From: Acinetobacter sp. CFCC 10889
Lineage (GTDB): Bacteria > Pseudomonadota > Gammaproteobacteria > Pseudomonadales > Moraxellaceae
Assembly: GCF_003268395.1 (NCBI RefSeq)
Contig: NZ_LQXQ01000006.1
Coordinates: 1-64,000 of the forward strand
DNA: 64,000 nt
Direction: 5' to 3'
Shown: positions 1 through 8,590 of the stretch, piece after piece
Numbering within the stretch: the first letter of the stretch is position 1
How the letters are laid out: every line of letters begins with the position of its first letter
Program-made: the position numbers and the translations under genes
The notes under the pieces: generated by a model
Seen by the model: only the letters and a program-made list of their open reading frames with translations
Told to the model about the DNA's origin: nothing
The model's database searches: none

Positions 1-72
1 TGAACCTGAACCTGAACCTGAACCTGAACCTGAACCTGAACCTGAACCTGAACCTGAACCTGAACCTGAACC
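1..72 (+). repeat. TGAACC hexamer tandem array, 12 copies
   Basis: Twelve perfect head-to-tail copies of TGAACC run from the window edge, so the array may continue to the left. In the frame of the downstream gene it reads GAA-CCT, a Glu-Pro dipeptide run. The unit is six bases, so copy-number change alters protein length without shifting frame. Confidence 0.97.
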
Positions 73-412
73 AAGTATTGTAGTGCAAACTGTCACTACG
101 GCAGTGGAAAAAACGCAGGTGCAAAAAGCAGTATCAGCATCTCAGAATTATAAAGCGACAACAGATTTTCACTTTTTTGGGGTACGTGTATTTATTGCAC
201 GCTTACATCAACGTCTAAATTTAGAGGATTTGGAAACGGGGTTGCGTTGTTCATTGGATTTAAGTCAGGGAACTTTACAAAGCGACTGGATATATCAGAC
301 CTTGTCCGAAGGCTATTACTTTGAACATTTGTCGATGGAATTGTATATAGGTGAGCAGAGCATTCGTTTGAAACAACGACAGCATGGTGTGATATTAGAG
401 CTTTGTTATTAA
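2..412 (+). CDS. C-terminal part of a Glu-Pro repeat protein of unknown function
   Basis: This open frame enters from the left edge and has no start in the window; 136 residues are visible. The first 24 are twelve Glu-Pro dipeptides, followed by a short linker (SIVVQTVTT) and a domain of about 110 residues ending in ILELCY. A GTG at position 83 could be taken as a start, but the frame stays open through the repeat, so I treat the repeat as coding. Glu-Pro runs form stiff extended rods and are common in periplasm-spanning proteins such as TonB, so a tethered domain is plausible. I do not recognise the C-terminal domain. Surface or periplasmic location is inference only. Confidence 0.7.
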   Translation, partial: EPEPEPEPEPEPEPEPEPEPEPEPSIVVQTVTTAVEKTQVQKAVSASQNYKATTDFHFFGVRVFIARLHQRLNLEDLETGLRCSLDLSQGTLQSDWIYQTLSEGYYFEHLSMELYIGEQSIRLKQRQHGVILELCY

Positions 413-580
413 ATAAAATAGTTGCCTAGATCAGTATGATTTAATTTCAGCAATGACATGAATTTAAAAATGAAAATGTGAATTATTTACAATAAGCAGC
501 AAGTCATGCTCTAATGTAAAAGCTTGCCTATTCATTTCAATGGCAATGGTTTGTACAGGTATGTCTTGAGGAGTACAAGA

Positions 581-934
581 ATGGGAATAGAATTCAGTAA
601 AATTGTTGGGACATTTTTCTTATTTTTTGTTACTGCAATTGCTGAAATTTTAGGATGCTATTTCCCATACTTGATTTTAAATCAAGGAAAAAGTCAGTGG
701 TTATGGTTACCAACGGCTTTAAGTCTTGCTGTTTTTGTATGGTTATTGACATTACACCCTGCGGCATCTGGTCGAATTTATGCTGCCTATGGCGGAATTT
801 ATATTTTCACTGCATTGTTATGGTTAAGGTTTGTGGATCAAGTGAGTTTGAGTCGTTGGGATGTGATGGGGGGAATCGTTGTTTTATGCGGTGCAGCCTT
901 GATTATTCTTCAGCCAAATGGTTTGGTGCGCTAA
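581..934 (+). CDS. YnfA family (UPF0060) small membrane protein
   Basis: The protein has 117 residues and four predicted membrane segments covering nearly its whole length. It has the family features: an acidic residue in the first helix ([15 protein letters not shown], here [11 protein letters not shown]), AYGGIYI in the third, and a final helix ending LIILQP. UPF0060 proteins are normally 105-110 residues and resemble one half of a small multidrug resistance transporter; their substrate is unsettled. The open frame extends 19 codons upstream, but ATG 581 is preferred because GAGGAG lies about 8 bases before it. It appears monocistronic, with a gap of more than 350 bases before transketolase. 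Confidence 0.85.
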   Translation: MGIEFSKIVGTFFLFFVTAIAEILGCYFPYLILNQGKSQWLWLPTALSLAVFVWLLTLHPAASGRIYAAYGGIYIFTALLWLRFVDQVSLSRWDVMGGIVVLCGAALIILQPNGLVR

Positions 935-1291
935 TTTTGCTATTTTAATTAAATTTTCATAGAACATTAGCATGATAGAATCTAAATCAAAGATGACTTT
1001 TAGTTTTTGTATCGTGCTTTGTTGATTTTAAGCAATTGTTTTGACGTAAATATCATTTTTATATCAATTTTTAAGATATTAAAACTTATTTTTATTGATT
1101 TAAATTCTAATGAGTTTGATATATTTACATTGTAATAAGATTGACTTGCATATTTTTTGTTCTTTTACGTAAGGAATAGATAAATATAGCATTGTAAGCT
1201 TTACGCCTTACGCTTTTTTTAAGACAATAGACAGTAGTTTTGAATTTCTATTCATCTTTTTATTTTCCTCACATTTATTGGACTTTGATCT
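935..1291. other. Intergenic region and probable 5' leader of tkt
   Basis: No gene is visible here. The stretch is very AT-rich. TTGACT at 1141-1146 could serve as a -35, but no convincing -10 lies 16-18 bases downstream. Near 1186-1218 there is a GTAAG...CTTAC pair followed by a T run, a weak hairpin ahead of the tkt start that could be a leader structure. Nothing stronger was seen. Confidence 0.4.
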
Positions 1292-3280
1292 ATGACAACC
1301 CCGCTGAATGAACGTCGTATTGCCAATGCAATTCGTGTATTGGCTATGGATGCTGTGCAAAAAGCAAATTCTGGACATCCAGGTGCACCAATGGGGATGG
1401 CGGATATCGCAGATGTGGTATGGCGTGAGTTTTTAAACCACAACCCAACAAATCCACAATGGGCGAACCGTGACCGTTTTGTACTTTCAAATGGTCATGG
1501 CTCAATGCTTCAATATGCATTATTACATTTGACAGGTTATGATCTTTCAATCGAAGATTTAAAATCTTTCCGTCAATTACATTCTAAAACGCCAGGTCAC
1601 CCAGAATTGGGCTATGCACCTGGGATCGAAACAACCACAGGTCCATTGGGTCAGGGTATTGCCAATGCAGTTGGTTTTGCACTTGCTGAAAAAACTTTAG
1701 CTGCTCAATTCAACAAAGAAGACATCAAAGTTGTAGATCATTTCACTTACTGTTTCTTGGGTGATGGTTGCTTAATGGAAGGTGTTTCTCATGAAGCATG
1801 TTCATTGGCAGGGACTTTGGGTCTAGGTAAACTTGTTGCTTATTATGATGACAATGGCATTTCGATTGACGGTGAAGTAGAAGGTTGGTTCTCTGACGAT
1901 ACAGAACAACGTTTCTTAGCGTATGGTTGGCAAGTGCTTAAAGTTGATGGTCACGATGCTGATGCAATTCGTGCTGCAACTGTTGAAGCAAAAGCTGAAA
2001 CTACTAAACCAACATTGATCATGTGTAAAACTGTGATCGGTTTAGGTTCACCAAATAAACAAGGTAAAGAAGATTGTCACGGTGCGCCACTGGGTAATGA
2101 TGAAATTGCATTAACCCGTGAAGCTTTAGGCTGGACAGAAGAAGCGTTTGTAATTCCTGAAGATGTCTATACGTCTTGGGATGCTAAAGCAAAAGGTACT
2201 GCTTCTGAAGCAGCTTGGAATGAAACTTTTGCTGCTTATGCTACAAAATATCCAACTGAAGCGGCTGAACTTAAACGCCGTTTAGATGGTGATTTACCTG
2301 CTGATTTTGCTGCAAAAGCAGATGCTTATATTGCGGAAGTGAATGCAAAAGGCGAAACCATCGCAACACGTAAAGCAAGTCAAAATGCAATCCAAGCGTT
2401 TGCGCCGTTATTGCCTGAAATTCTAGGTGGTTCTGCTGACTTAGCAGGTTCAAACCTGACACTTTGGAAAGGCGCAAAAGGCGTTGAGTCTGATGCTGCG
2501 GGTAATTATGTACATTATGGTGTACGTGAATTTGGTATGACTGCGATTGCCAATGGTGTCGCTTTACACGGTGGCTTCATTCCTTATGTTGCAACATTCC
2601 TGATGTTTATGGAATATGCGCGTAACGCAGTTCGTATGTCTGCATTGATGAAACAACGTGTGATTCATGTGTATACCCATGACTCAATCGGTCTGGGTGA
2701 AGATGGTCCTACACACCAACCTGTAGAGCAAATTGCATCTTTACGTGGTACTCCAAATTTAAATACTTGGCGTCCATGTGACACTGTAGAAGCGTCTATT
2801 TCTTGGAAATCTGCTTTAGAACGTAAAGAAGGTCCTACGGCGCTTATTTTCTCTCGTCAAAACTTGGCTTTCCAAACACGTACAGAAGCACAAATTGCTG
2901 ATGTTGCGAAAGGTGGTTATGTATTGGCTGAAGAAAAAGGCGAGTTGAAAGCGATCATCATTGCAACAGGTTCAGAAGTGGGCTTGGCAATGGAAGCGTA
3001 TGCGCAACTTGAAGGTGTACGTGTTGTGTCTATGCCATGTGCTGAAGAATTTGTAAAACAGGATGCTGCTTATCGTGAAGCTGTTCTTCCGTCAAACATT
3101 CGTGCGCGTGTTGCGGTTGAAGCTGCACATGTAGATTATTGGTGGAAATTTGTAGGTCTTGATGGTCGTGTGATTGGTATGACGACTTATGGCGAATCTG
3201 CACCTGCGAAAGATTTGTATCAACACTTTGGTATTACCACTGAAGCCGTTGTTGCAGCAGTAAAAGAATTAACAGCTTAA
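1292..3280 (+). CDS. tkt: Transketolase
   Basis: Transketolase moves two-carbon ketol units between sugar phosphates in the non-oxidative pentose phosphate pathway, using thiamine diphosphate; it is cytoplasmic and normally a dimer. The 662-residue length is typical. The N-terminal domain holds [13 protein letters not shown] and the ThDP/metal motif GDGCLMEG near residue 155. The central domain holds [11 protein letters not shown] and [15 protein letters not shown], which form the cofactor and substrate pocket. The C-terminal domain is complete. The ATG at 1292 follows a short AT-rich leader with no strong Shine-Dalgarno. The gene stands alone; its downstream terminator has been split by a small mobile element. 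Confidence 0.98.
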   Translation: MTTPLNERRIANAIRVLAMDAVQKANSGHPGAPMGMADIADVVWREFLNHNPTNPQWANRDRFVLSNGHGSMLQYALLHLTGYDLSIEDLKSFRQLHSKTPGHPELGYAPGIETTTGPLGQGIANAVGFALAEKTLAAQFNKEDIKVVDHFTYCFLGDGCLMEGVSHEACSLAGTLGLGKLVAYYDDNGISIDGEVEGWFSDDTEQRFLAYGWQVLKVDGHDADAIRAATVEAKAETTKPTLIMCKTVIGLGSPNKQGKEDCHGAPLGNDEIALTREALGWTEEAFVIPEDVYTSWDAKAKGTASEAAWNETFAAYATKYPTEAAELKRRLDGDLPADFAAKADAYIAEVNAKGETIATRKASQNAIQAFAPLLPEILGGSADLAGSNLTLWKGAKGVESDAAGNYVHYGVREFGMTAIANGVALHGGFIPYVATFLMFMEYARNAVRMSALMKQRVIHVYTHDSIGLGEDGPTHQPVEQIASLRGTPNLNTWRPCDTVEASISWKSALERKEGPTALIFSRQNLAFQTRTEAQIADVAKGGYVLAEEKGELKAIIIATGSEVGLAMEAYAQLEGVRVVSMPCAEEFVKQDAAYREAVLPSNIRARVAVEAAHVDYWWKFVGLDGRVIGMTTYGESAPAKDLYQHFGITTEAVVAAVKELTA

Positions 3281-3304
3281 TTTAAATCATTAGATTTTCT
3301 GTTT

Positions 3305-3549
3305 AAAAAACGCTCCAATTTTGGAGTAATGCTGATCAGTTAAGGATTTTTTGAATCCTCCCCTTGCGGAACATGTTCCTCACCTTTTCCAAAGGAGGGA
3401 GCTTTTCATTACTAAAAATCATTTTAGTTACAAGAAGTTCCCCTCTTTTTCAAAGATGGGTAGCTAGGCTACGCAAGAGGGGAGATTTTAGGAATTTTTC
3501 AAATAATTTTGTTTAACTGACTGGCATTACCAATTTTGGAGCGTTTTTT
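3305..3549 (+). terminator. tkt rho-independent terminator, split by an insertion
   Basis: Bases 3305-3325 and 3531-3549 are the two parts of a once contiguous terminator. If the inserted 205 bases and one copy of the 10-bp duplication are removed, the sequence reads AAAAAACGCTCCAA then TTTTGGAGCGTTTTTT, a perfect 14-bp stem with a U tract. At present the left hairpin (CTCCAA/TTGGAG, 3313-3326) has lost its U tract and the right part has lost its 5' arm, so termination is probably weakened. Confidence 0.85.
3326..3530. mobile_element. 205-bp MITE-like element with 18-bp inverted ends and 10-bp target duplication
   Basis: The ends are 18-bp imperfect inverted repeats: GTAATGCTGATCAGTTAA on the left, and GTAATGCCAGTCAGTTAA read inward from the right (15 of 18 identical). 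The flanks are identical 10-bp copies of CAATTTTGGA at 3316-3325 and 3531-3540. There is no room for a transposase. Inside are several inverted repeats, including GGAACATGTTCC at 3368-3379 and CCCCTCTT (3440-3447) with AAGAGGGG (3475-3482). This is the structure of a non-autonomous element mobilised in trans. I cannot assign the parent transposase family; a 10-bp duplication would suit IS4-like or related DDE elements. Confidence 0.85.
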
Positions 3550-3671
3550 GGCAAAAAGTTTAAAAGTATCGTTATTTGACTTTGGCTTGAAAAGAAATAC
3601 AAATGGTTACCATGCTTTGCTTCAGCGCAGTTTATATTTTATGAGAACAAAAAATAAAAAAGGACAGTCTT

Positions 3672-4196
3672 ATGGTTCGTATAAAGTCATTTATGATCAG
3701 TGCTTTGATTGGATTGAATGCATTGACCCAAGTGCAAGCTTTTGAAAAGACAATCAAAGTTCAGTGGGATGATAAAGGAAAATTTGAGCAAACACTTTTA
3801 TCAAAGGTCGCTATAGGGCATTGGACTTATGTAGAGCTTGAATATCCTGAAAAATATCAGAAAGCCAGTGATAAAATGTTGATCAATATGAATGATAAAA
3901 GGGCGATTTTAAATTTGAGCCTGAATTGCATAGAACCTGATGAGAAAAGTAAATTTGTCATAGAAGATCATCGTGGGCTTGATCGGTTAAATGCAGCGCA
4001 GAATGATCTTGATATTGTTTTGGATGGTCAGAGTTATGGAAATCCATTTTTGCAAAGTGCTGTAGAATTTGAAAAATTTAAACAAGCTATATTAAGTGCA
4101 AAAAAAATCCAATTCAACGCAGATGCTTATGGTGCCCCATATCATTTTGTAAATCAGAATGCTGATTTATTGTTGACCCCTGTGACTTGCTCATGA
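3672..4196 (+). CDS. Secreted hypothetical protein
   Basis: This 174-residue protein starts with a clear Sec signal peptide (MVRIKSF, a hydrophobic stretch, then TQVQA before FEKTIKV), so the mature protein is probably periplasmic. The remainder is soluble and has two cysteines, one in the middle (LSLNCIEP) and one near the end (PVTCS), which could form a disulfide. AGGA about 8 bases before ATG 3672 supports that start. A longer overlapping frame from 3536 runs through the remnant of the tkt terminator and is not credible. I do not recognise the family. Read-through from tkt is possible because of the broken terminator. Confidence 0.75.
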   Translation: MVRIKSFMISALIGLNALTQVQAFEKTIKVQWDDKGKFEQTLLSKVAIGHWTYVELEYPEKYQKASDKMLINMNDKRAILNLSLNCIEPDEKSKFVIEDHRGLDRLNAAQNDLDIVLDGQSYGNPFLQSAVEFEKFKQAILSAKKIQFNADAYGAPYHFVNQNADLLLTPVTCS

Positions 4197-4367
4197 GTTT
4201 TAAATCAGTGAATTTAAATTTATAAAATTGTTTTAATTTAAAAGCTTATATGATGATACTGAAATAGAGAGGAAAGAGCTGGCAGTTTTTATTAAAAGGT
4301 ATATAGTGTCCTGCGTCATTTCGTTTTCATGAGATATGATGGATTAAATTCCATAAGTGAGGAAAAT

Positions 4368-4583
4368 ATGAGCCTTTATGAGCAAATTAGTGACGAAATC
4401 ACTTTAATGGATGCAGGTGAGCAAAAGTGGATTGGACAAGATTTACCACTTGAATCAATGGTTGCTGTAGAGTTGTTACTTCAGGATTTTCAAGAAGACA
4501 AGTTGATTAAAATTCGTCGTAAGAACCATGAAAAGCAAACTGGTTTAAAGCAAATTGACCGAATCTTGGTTGAGAAGTTGTAA
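4368..4583 (+). CDS. Small hypothetical protein, 71 residues
   Basis: A short, acidic, soluble protein with no signal or membrane segment. ATG 4368 is preferred over an upstream in-frame ATG at 4329 because GAGGA lies 4-8 bases before it. The C-terminal half (IKIRRKNHEKQTGLKQIDRILVEKL) is basic and helical. A good terminator follows 18 bases after the stop, so this is a self-contained transcription unit. I do not recognise the family. Confidence 0.7.
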   Translation: MSLYEQISDEITLMDAGEQKWIGQDLPLESMVAVELLLQDFQEDKLIKIRRKNHEKQTGLKQIDRILVEKL

Positions 4584-4601
4584 GTTTAATTTGGTTAAGA
4601 T

Positions 4602-4625
4602 AAAGCTCCGAAAAGGAGCTTTTAT
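4602..4625 (+). terminator. Rho-independent terminator
   Basis: AAAGCTCC, a short A-rich loop, GGAGCTTT, then a T-rich tail (TTATTTTAT), placed directly after the 71-residue gene. Confidence 0.85.
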
Positions 4626-4676
4626 TTTATTGGATAAGAAATAACAATTTTGATGTTTTGTACCAACAACAGGGTA

Positions 4677-5217
4677 ATGATGATTAGAAAATTAGCACTA
4701 TCAGATAAAAAAGAGCGTGGTATAAATAGAAAACTTAGGAATTTACAAAAATGGAGTGAGGGATTTAAAAATTATTTTCCTGATCTGACAGATTGTAATC
4801 AACGATATCTCAATTGGAAAATTCCTGTCCCCAATCAAATGATACAAGGTAAACATGCGCAGAAAGATGTTCAGGTGCAATGTATCCAGCTGATGTTGAA
4901 TGCTTGTGATTATTTAATTCAGGCAAAGTCAAGCCAAACAGGATTTTGTAAAGTGTGCTGTTTAATTGTACTTCCTGATCTATTTGCAAGTGAAATTTGT
5001 ATATATTTGGATGAGGATTATTTTCATTCACATACACGTACAGGGGGCTATGTTGATTCAGCTTATGCATTTAAAGAACCGACAAGTTTGGCACAACTCT
5101 ATCAGTTTTTTTATCCCCAGTTGTATGTATGAACATGGGATTCATTTTGAGTATCGTGTAGATTTTGATAGTTCTGAAATGTTGTACTGCGAGCATTGGT
5201 TTTATTGTGAAAAATAA
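4677..5217 (+). pseudogene. DUF3916-like protein, frameshifted near its C-terminus
   Basis: The first frame (to 5132) begins RKLRNLQKW...NYFPD followed by WKIPVPNQMI and a VCCLIVLPDL segment, an arrangement I associate with the uncharacterised DUF3916 family. The frame stops early at VYV-type residues, but the next frame continues with GIHFEYRVDFDSSEM and EHWFYCEK, which fits the expected end of that family. Removing one T from the T7 run at 5106-5112 joins them into one 179-residue protein reading FFIPSCMYEHGIHF. ATG 4677 is chosen after AGGGT; ATG 4653 is an alternative. Either a sequencing indel or a broken gene. The family name is from memory and moderately secure. Confidence 0.6.
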
Positions 5218-5246
5218 CAGGATTTAAATTAAATTTTGGGATTAAT

Positions 5247-5736
5247 ATGATAAGTTTTAATTCAAGTGAACATCAGAGCGTTCTACAAAATATTAAAAAT
5301 CTGTATTTTAAAAATAAAAATCTAAAAGACAGACTGTGGCAATGTGCTGAGTACGACTTTGTATATACTTTTTTAAAAGAAGAAAATGATGCTTTTCTAA
5401 AACGATTTGAAAATTATGAGCTTAGAATAAAGAACTATATTCAAAGTGTTATTCTGGGTAGATTTGAACTTAACTTAGATCTCGTTTCAGAAAAAATTGT
5501 CAGGAAGAATTTTGGCGTTTGATGTGCATTGCAGCATGTTTGATGGCTTAGGAAAGCAGGAAACGAAAGGATTTGTTGATGCTTGTGATACACCACCCCC
5601 TGAGTTTTGGATTTGTTATGAGGATGAACTTTTATTGTCTTTTATCCCTGACGAATTTATAGCGATTGTGAATAAAGCAATGGATGTATCGATGAGTGAA
5701 TCATTGGAATGGTATTCAGATGTAATTGAAATTTAA
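5247..5736 (+). pseudogene. Hypothetical soluble protein split by a frameshift
   Basis: Two overlapping open frames, 5247-5522 and one running to 5736, look like halves of one protein. Removing one A from the A6 run at 5491-5496 gives a continuous 162-residue product whose junction reads LVSEKLSGRILAFDVHCSM. The N-terminal half is charged and helical; the C-terminal half has DTPPPEFWICYED and FIPDEFIAIVNKAMD. No signal peptide or membrane segment is seen. It lies 29 bases after the DUF3916-like gene on the same strand, so the two may be cotranscribed. I do not recognise the family; small orphan pairs like this can be immunity-type genes, but nothing here shows it. Confidence 0.6.
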
Positions 5737-5797
5737 TCATTTCATATGCGATTTTAAATTCCATCGCACCCAACCGAGTGCAATGAAATATTCACCT

Positions 5798-7069
5798 TTA
5801 AGATGATAAATGTTGATCATGATTCATAACATGATTTTGCTGAAACATCGCTTGCAGATCAGAGCCAGATGGTGCTTGATAAATTTTCAAACCAAATTCA
5901 GGTAAGATCGCCATCAGATGATCAAAAATATCAGATTGAATCATCTCATAATCACCCCAAATCGTGGTATTGGCAAATGCATAAACTTCCAAAGGTAAAC
6001 CCTCACTGGTCGGTTGCATTTGACGAACCATGACCGTTTGCGTTTGTGAAATACCTGAATGTTGTTTCAAATAGGCAGTGACATAAGCACGAAAGGTTCC
6101 AATATTGGTTAAACGGCGCTGATTAAAAGCAGCATTATTTAAAAACTGCTGATTAAACGCTTTTAACTCATTTTGCTTTTCATCCAAATAAGCATCAAGC
6201 AATAAAAAAGATTTGAGTTTCTTTTGTTCCTGAGCACTTAAAAAATGCACACTATTTTGATCAATAAAAATAGAGCGCTTGATACGTCTCGCACCTAACT
6301 GCTTCATTCCACGCCAATTTTTAAACGTGTCTGTGACCAATTTATTGGTGGGAATGGTGGTAAAAGTCTTGTCAAAATTCTGTACAGTAATGGTATGCAG
6401 CGACATGTCAATCACATCACCGTCAGCATTGAGCGAAGGCATTTCGATCCAATCACCTATGCGTACCATGTCATAAGATGAAATTTGAACAGAAGCAACC
6501 AAAGATAAAATGGTATTTTGGAATACCAGCATCAATACCGCAGCCATTGCACCAAAGCCTGCGAGTAAACTGAATACATCTTTTTTCAGGAATGTACCTA
6601 AAATCAATAAGCCACAAACGATATAAATGATCAGTTTAACTAACTGTAAATATCCCTTGATGGGCTTGTTTCGTGACTTTGGATTTTTTTGATAAACTAA
6701 ATTGAAAATACTTAGACATTCACTGATCGCCAGTGCAATCGTGACAAAAATAAACGCTTGTCCCAACATTTGTACGACTGAAAGCACTTTTGCCGATAAA
6801 TGTGGAACGGTGACAATACCATTAATAATGACAATAGCAGGTACAATATTGGCAACTCGCCGAATGACACTATGCTGTGCCAAAATATCACTATTGGCGA
6901 ATTTTAACCTTTCAATCAGTTTTCGGATGCCACGCACCACGATTTGTTTAGCAATAAAATTTGCCAATAAAGCAAACAAAATCAGAATACTGAGTGATGT
7001 CAGCATCTCCAACCAAGGATATTGATCCGACCAATCTTGAATGTTTTGGATAAAAGCAAACTTTTCCAA
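5798..7069 (-). CDS. ybdG: Mechanosensitive channel, YbdG/MscS family
   Basis: MscS-family channels open under membrane tension and release solutes during hypo-osmotic shock. This 423-residue protein matches the YbdG subgroup: several N-terminal membrane helices, the pore-lining helix followed by GFGAMAAVLMLVFQNTIL, the beta domain with RIGDWIEMPSLNADGDVIDM and TTIPTNKLV, then KNWRGM, RRIKRSIFID and GLPLEVYAFANTTIW. These blocks line up with E. coli YbdG along its full length. The start is a TTG at 7069, chosen because AGAGG lies 9 bases upstream and no better ATG exists before the first helix. It appears to be monocistronic. Confidence 0.92.
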   Translation of the reverse strand: MEKFAFIQNIQDWSDQYPWLEMLTSLSILILFALLANFIAKQIVVRGIRKLIERLKFANSDILAQHSVIRRVANIVPAIVIINGIVTVPHLSAKVLSVVQMLGQAFIFVTIALAISECLSIFNLVYQKNPKSRNKPIKGYLQLVKLIIYIVCGLLILGTFLKKDVFSLLAGFGAMAAVLMLVFQNTILSLVASVQISSYDMVRIGDWIEMPSLNADGDVIDMSLHTITVQNFDKTFTTIPTNKLVTDTFKNWRGMKQLGARRIKRSIFIDQNSVHFLSAQEQKKLKSFLLLDAYLDEKQNELKAFNQQFLNNAAFNQRRLTNIGTFRAYVTAYLKQHSGISQTQTVMVRQMQPTSEGLPLEVYAFANTTIWGDYEMIQSDIFDHLMAILPEFGLKIYQAPSGSDLQAMFQQNHVMNHDQHLSS

Positions 7070-7230
7070 ACGTTAAAACCTCTAAATTGTTTGACTCAGA
7101 TTATTTTATTGATTTGTAATGACAATATCTTGAAGAATAACGATTTCACTACATTGTTTGCACAGAAATGTTCTATCTGAAATACACTGCTTATTGGTTA
7201 AAATGACCATAAGCAGCAAGTATCATGTTT

Positions 7231-7641
7231 TTATTCAACAGTCAGTTCAGACTGTATTTGAATATTTGAGGTTAAAAGTTTGTGGACAGGACAGCTTTCA
7301 GCCACTTTAAGTAATCGCTTATGCTGATCTTCGTTAAAGTCACCTTTTAAAGTGATTTTTCTCACTATTGTATTTTGTCCTGCTTCAGGATTTCCATTGG
7401 GATTGAGGGCTAAATCGACTTGTACATGTTCGATTTTAATGCCTTTATGATCCGCATACATTTGTAAAGTCACTGTTGTACAAGCACCTAAAGCGGACAG
7501 TAATATTTGCATTGGATTGGGTGCTGTGTCTTGACCACCTTTATTTGTCGGTTCATCCACATACCACGTATGACCTTGTGGATCAGTGAGTGTGACACGG
7601 TAGGGTGTTGTTGTGCTTTGTGCTTGTGCAGAATGAATCAT
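7231..7641 (-). CDS. OsmC family protein
   Basis: The OsmC/Ohr family contains thiol-dependent peroxidases acting on organic hydroperoxides and related proteins of unclear substrate. This 136-residue protein has both conserved cysteine contexts, LGACTTVTLQMYA in the long central helix and AESCPVHKLL near the end, so the redox pair is intact. The N-terminal part (TDPQGHTWYVDEP, NPMQILLSA) fits the general OsmC-like branch rather than classical Ohr. It is cytoplasmic, with no signal. It is transcribed away from yceI across a 314-base divergent region. Assignment to a specific peroxidase subtype is not possible by eye. Confidence 0.9.
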   Translation of the reverse strand: MIHSAQAQSTTTPYRVTLTDPQGHTWYVDEPTNKGGQDTAPNPMQILLSALGACTTVTLQMYADHKGIKIEHVQVDLALNPNGNPEAGQNTIVRKITLKGDFNEDQHKRLLKVAESCPVHKLLTSNIQIQSELTVE

Positions 7642-7955
7642 GTAATATTCAACAATTAAAAATAGATAGAATATTCATACGCCTTTGCATCATATCTGGT
7701 GTTGTGTTTTTGTATCTCTGTATTATTTAAAGTTTTTCTTTGATAGTGCTAGTTAGAATATTTTTATTTTAATGTTAATTTAAATTATTGAAATATAATA
7801 TTAAAAATTATATTTTAAGAATAAGTGTTTTTCAAAAGAAAAGTCACAGAATGCGTTGATCGTTCTATTCATGCAACATATCGTATTATCCATAACAGTG
7901 CATAAAATTCTAAAACGTATAAACTAGCAATTATTGAAAACGAGAGATTAACATC
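7642..7955. other. Divergent promoter region osmC / yceI
   Basis: A 314-base AT-rich region between two outward-facing genes, so it must hold two promoters. Toward yceI, TTGATC near 7857 and several TA-rich hexamers (TATTAT, TATAAA) are possible elements, but none forms a convincing pair. No palindromic operator was seen. Confidence 0.4.
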
Positions 7956-8540
7956 ATGAACTTTAAAGCATTCACATTAGGTTTAGCAATTGCATCAGTT
8001 ACGGCAGTTTCAGTAGCAAAACCTGTAGACTATAAAATTGATCCAACACATACAGCGACTGTATTTAACTGGAATCACTTTGGTTTTTCTACACCATCTG
8101 CAAACTTCAGTGATATTCAAGGGACAATTTCTGTAGATAATGCAAAACCTGCAAATTCTTCAGTGAATGTGACGATTCCATTGGCAAGTTTAAATACTAA
8201 CGTAAAAGCGTTGGATGATCATTTAAAAACAGCTGATTTTTTTGATGCAGCAAAATATCCTAACATCACTTTTAAAAGTACCAAAGTTCAAGCTTTAGGC
8301 AATAGTAAATACAAAATCACAGGGAATTTAACTGTAAAAGATGTGACTAAGCCTGTGGTATTGGATGCGGTTTTAAATAAACAAGGCGAGCATCCAATGA
8401 CGAAAGCTCAGTCCATTGGTTTTAATGCAACGACTTCATTTGACCGCTCAGCATTTGGTGTGGGTGGATACGTGCCAAATGTTGGTGATAAAATCACTGT
8501 AAACATTACCACTGAAGCTTCTGTAGCTGCTGATAAGTAA
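7956..8540 (+). CDS. YceI family periplasmic protein
   Basis: YceI-like proteins are lipocalin-like beta barrels that bind polyisoprenoid or other lipophilic ligands in the periplasm. The 194-residue sequence has a Sec signal peptide (MNFKAFTLGL...SVAKP) and the family landmarks YKIDPTHTATVFNWNHFG, LDDHLKTADFFDAAKYPNITF, LTVKDVTKPVVLD and FDRSAFGVGGYVPNVGD. Length and order are normal. It is a single-gene unit closed by a strong terminator. The physiological ligand in Acinetobacter is not known. Confidence 0.95.
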   Translation: MNFKAFTLGLAIASVTAVSVAKPVDYKIDPTHTATVFNWNHFGFSTPSANFSDIQGTISVDNAKPANSSVNVTIPLASLNTNVKALDDHLKTADFFDAAKYPNITFKSTKVQALGNSKYKITGNLTVKDVTKPVVLDAVLNKQGEHPMTKAQSIGFNATTSFDRSAFGVGGYVPNVGDKITVNITTEASVAADK

Positions 8541-8548
8541 TAAATTCA

Positions 8549-8590
8549 AAAACTTGTGCTGAAATTAATTTTATTCAGCACAAGTTTTTT
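8549..8590 (+). terminator. yceI rho-independent terminator
   Basis: AAAACTTGTGCTGAA, an AT loop, then TTCAGCACAAGTTTTTT: a stem of about 15 bp ending in a T run directly after yceI. Confidence 0.93.

Noticed and set aside
1..72. Non-coding satellite or CRISPR-like array
   Set aside because: A six-base unit with no spacers, in frame with a downstream coding sequence, fits a dipeptide repeat.
1252..3280. Antisense open frames inside tkt and similar shadows within glnD, the RND genes, accC and others
   Set aside because: They lie opposite strongly conserved genes and show no family motifs or Shine-Dalgarno sites.
3326..3530. Complete insertion sequence in the tkt terminator
   Set aside because: At 205 bases there is no room for a transposase, so it is called a non-autonomous element only.
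3536..3745. 69-residue frame over the right end of the MITE insertion
   Set aside because: It begins in the terminator remnant and overlaps the signal-peptide gene at 3672, which has a proper Shine-Dalgarno.
5747..5768. TGCGAT/ATCGCA hairpin as terminator of the mechanosensitive channel gene
   Set aside because: Only 6 bp with a 10-base loop and no T tract, too weak to call.
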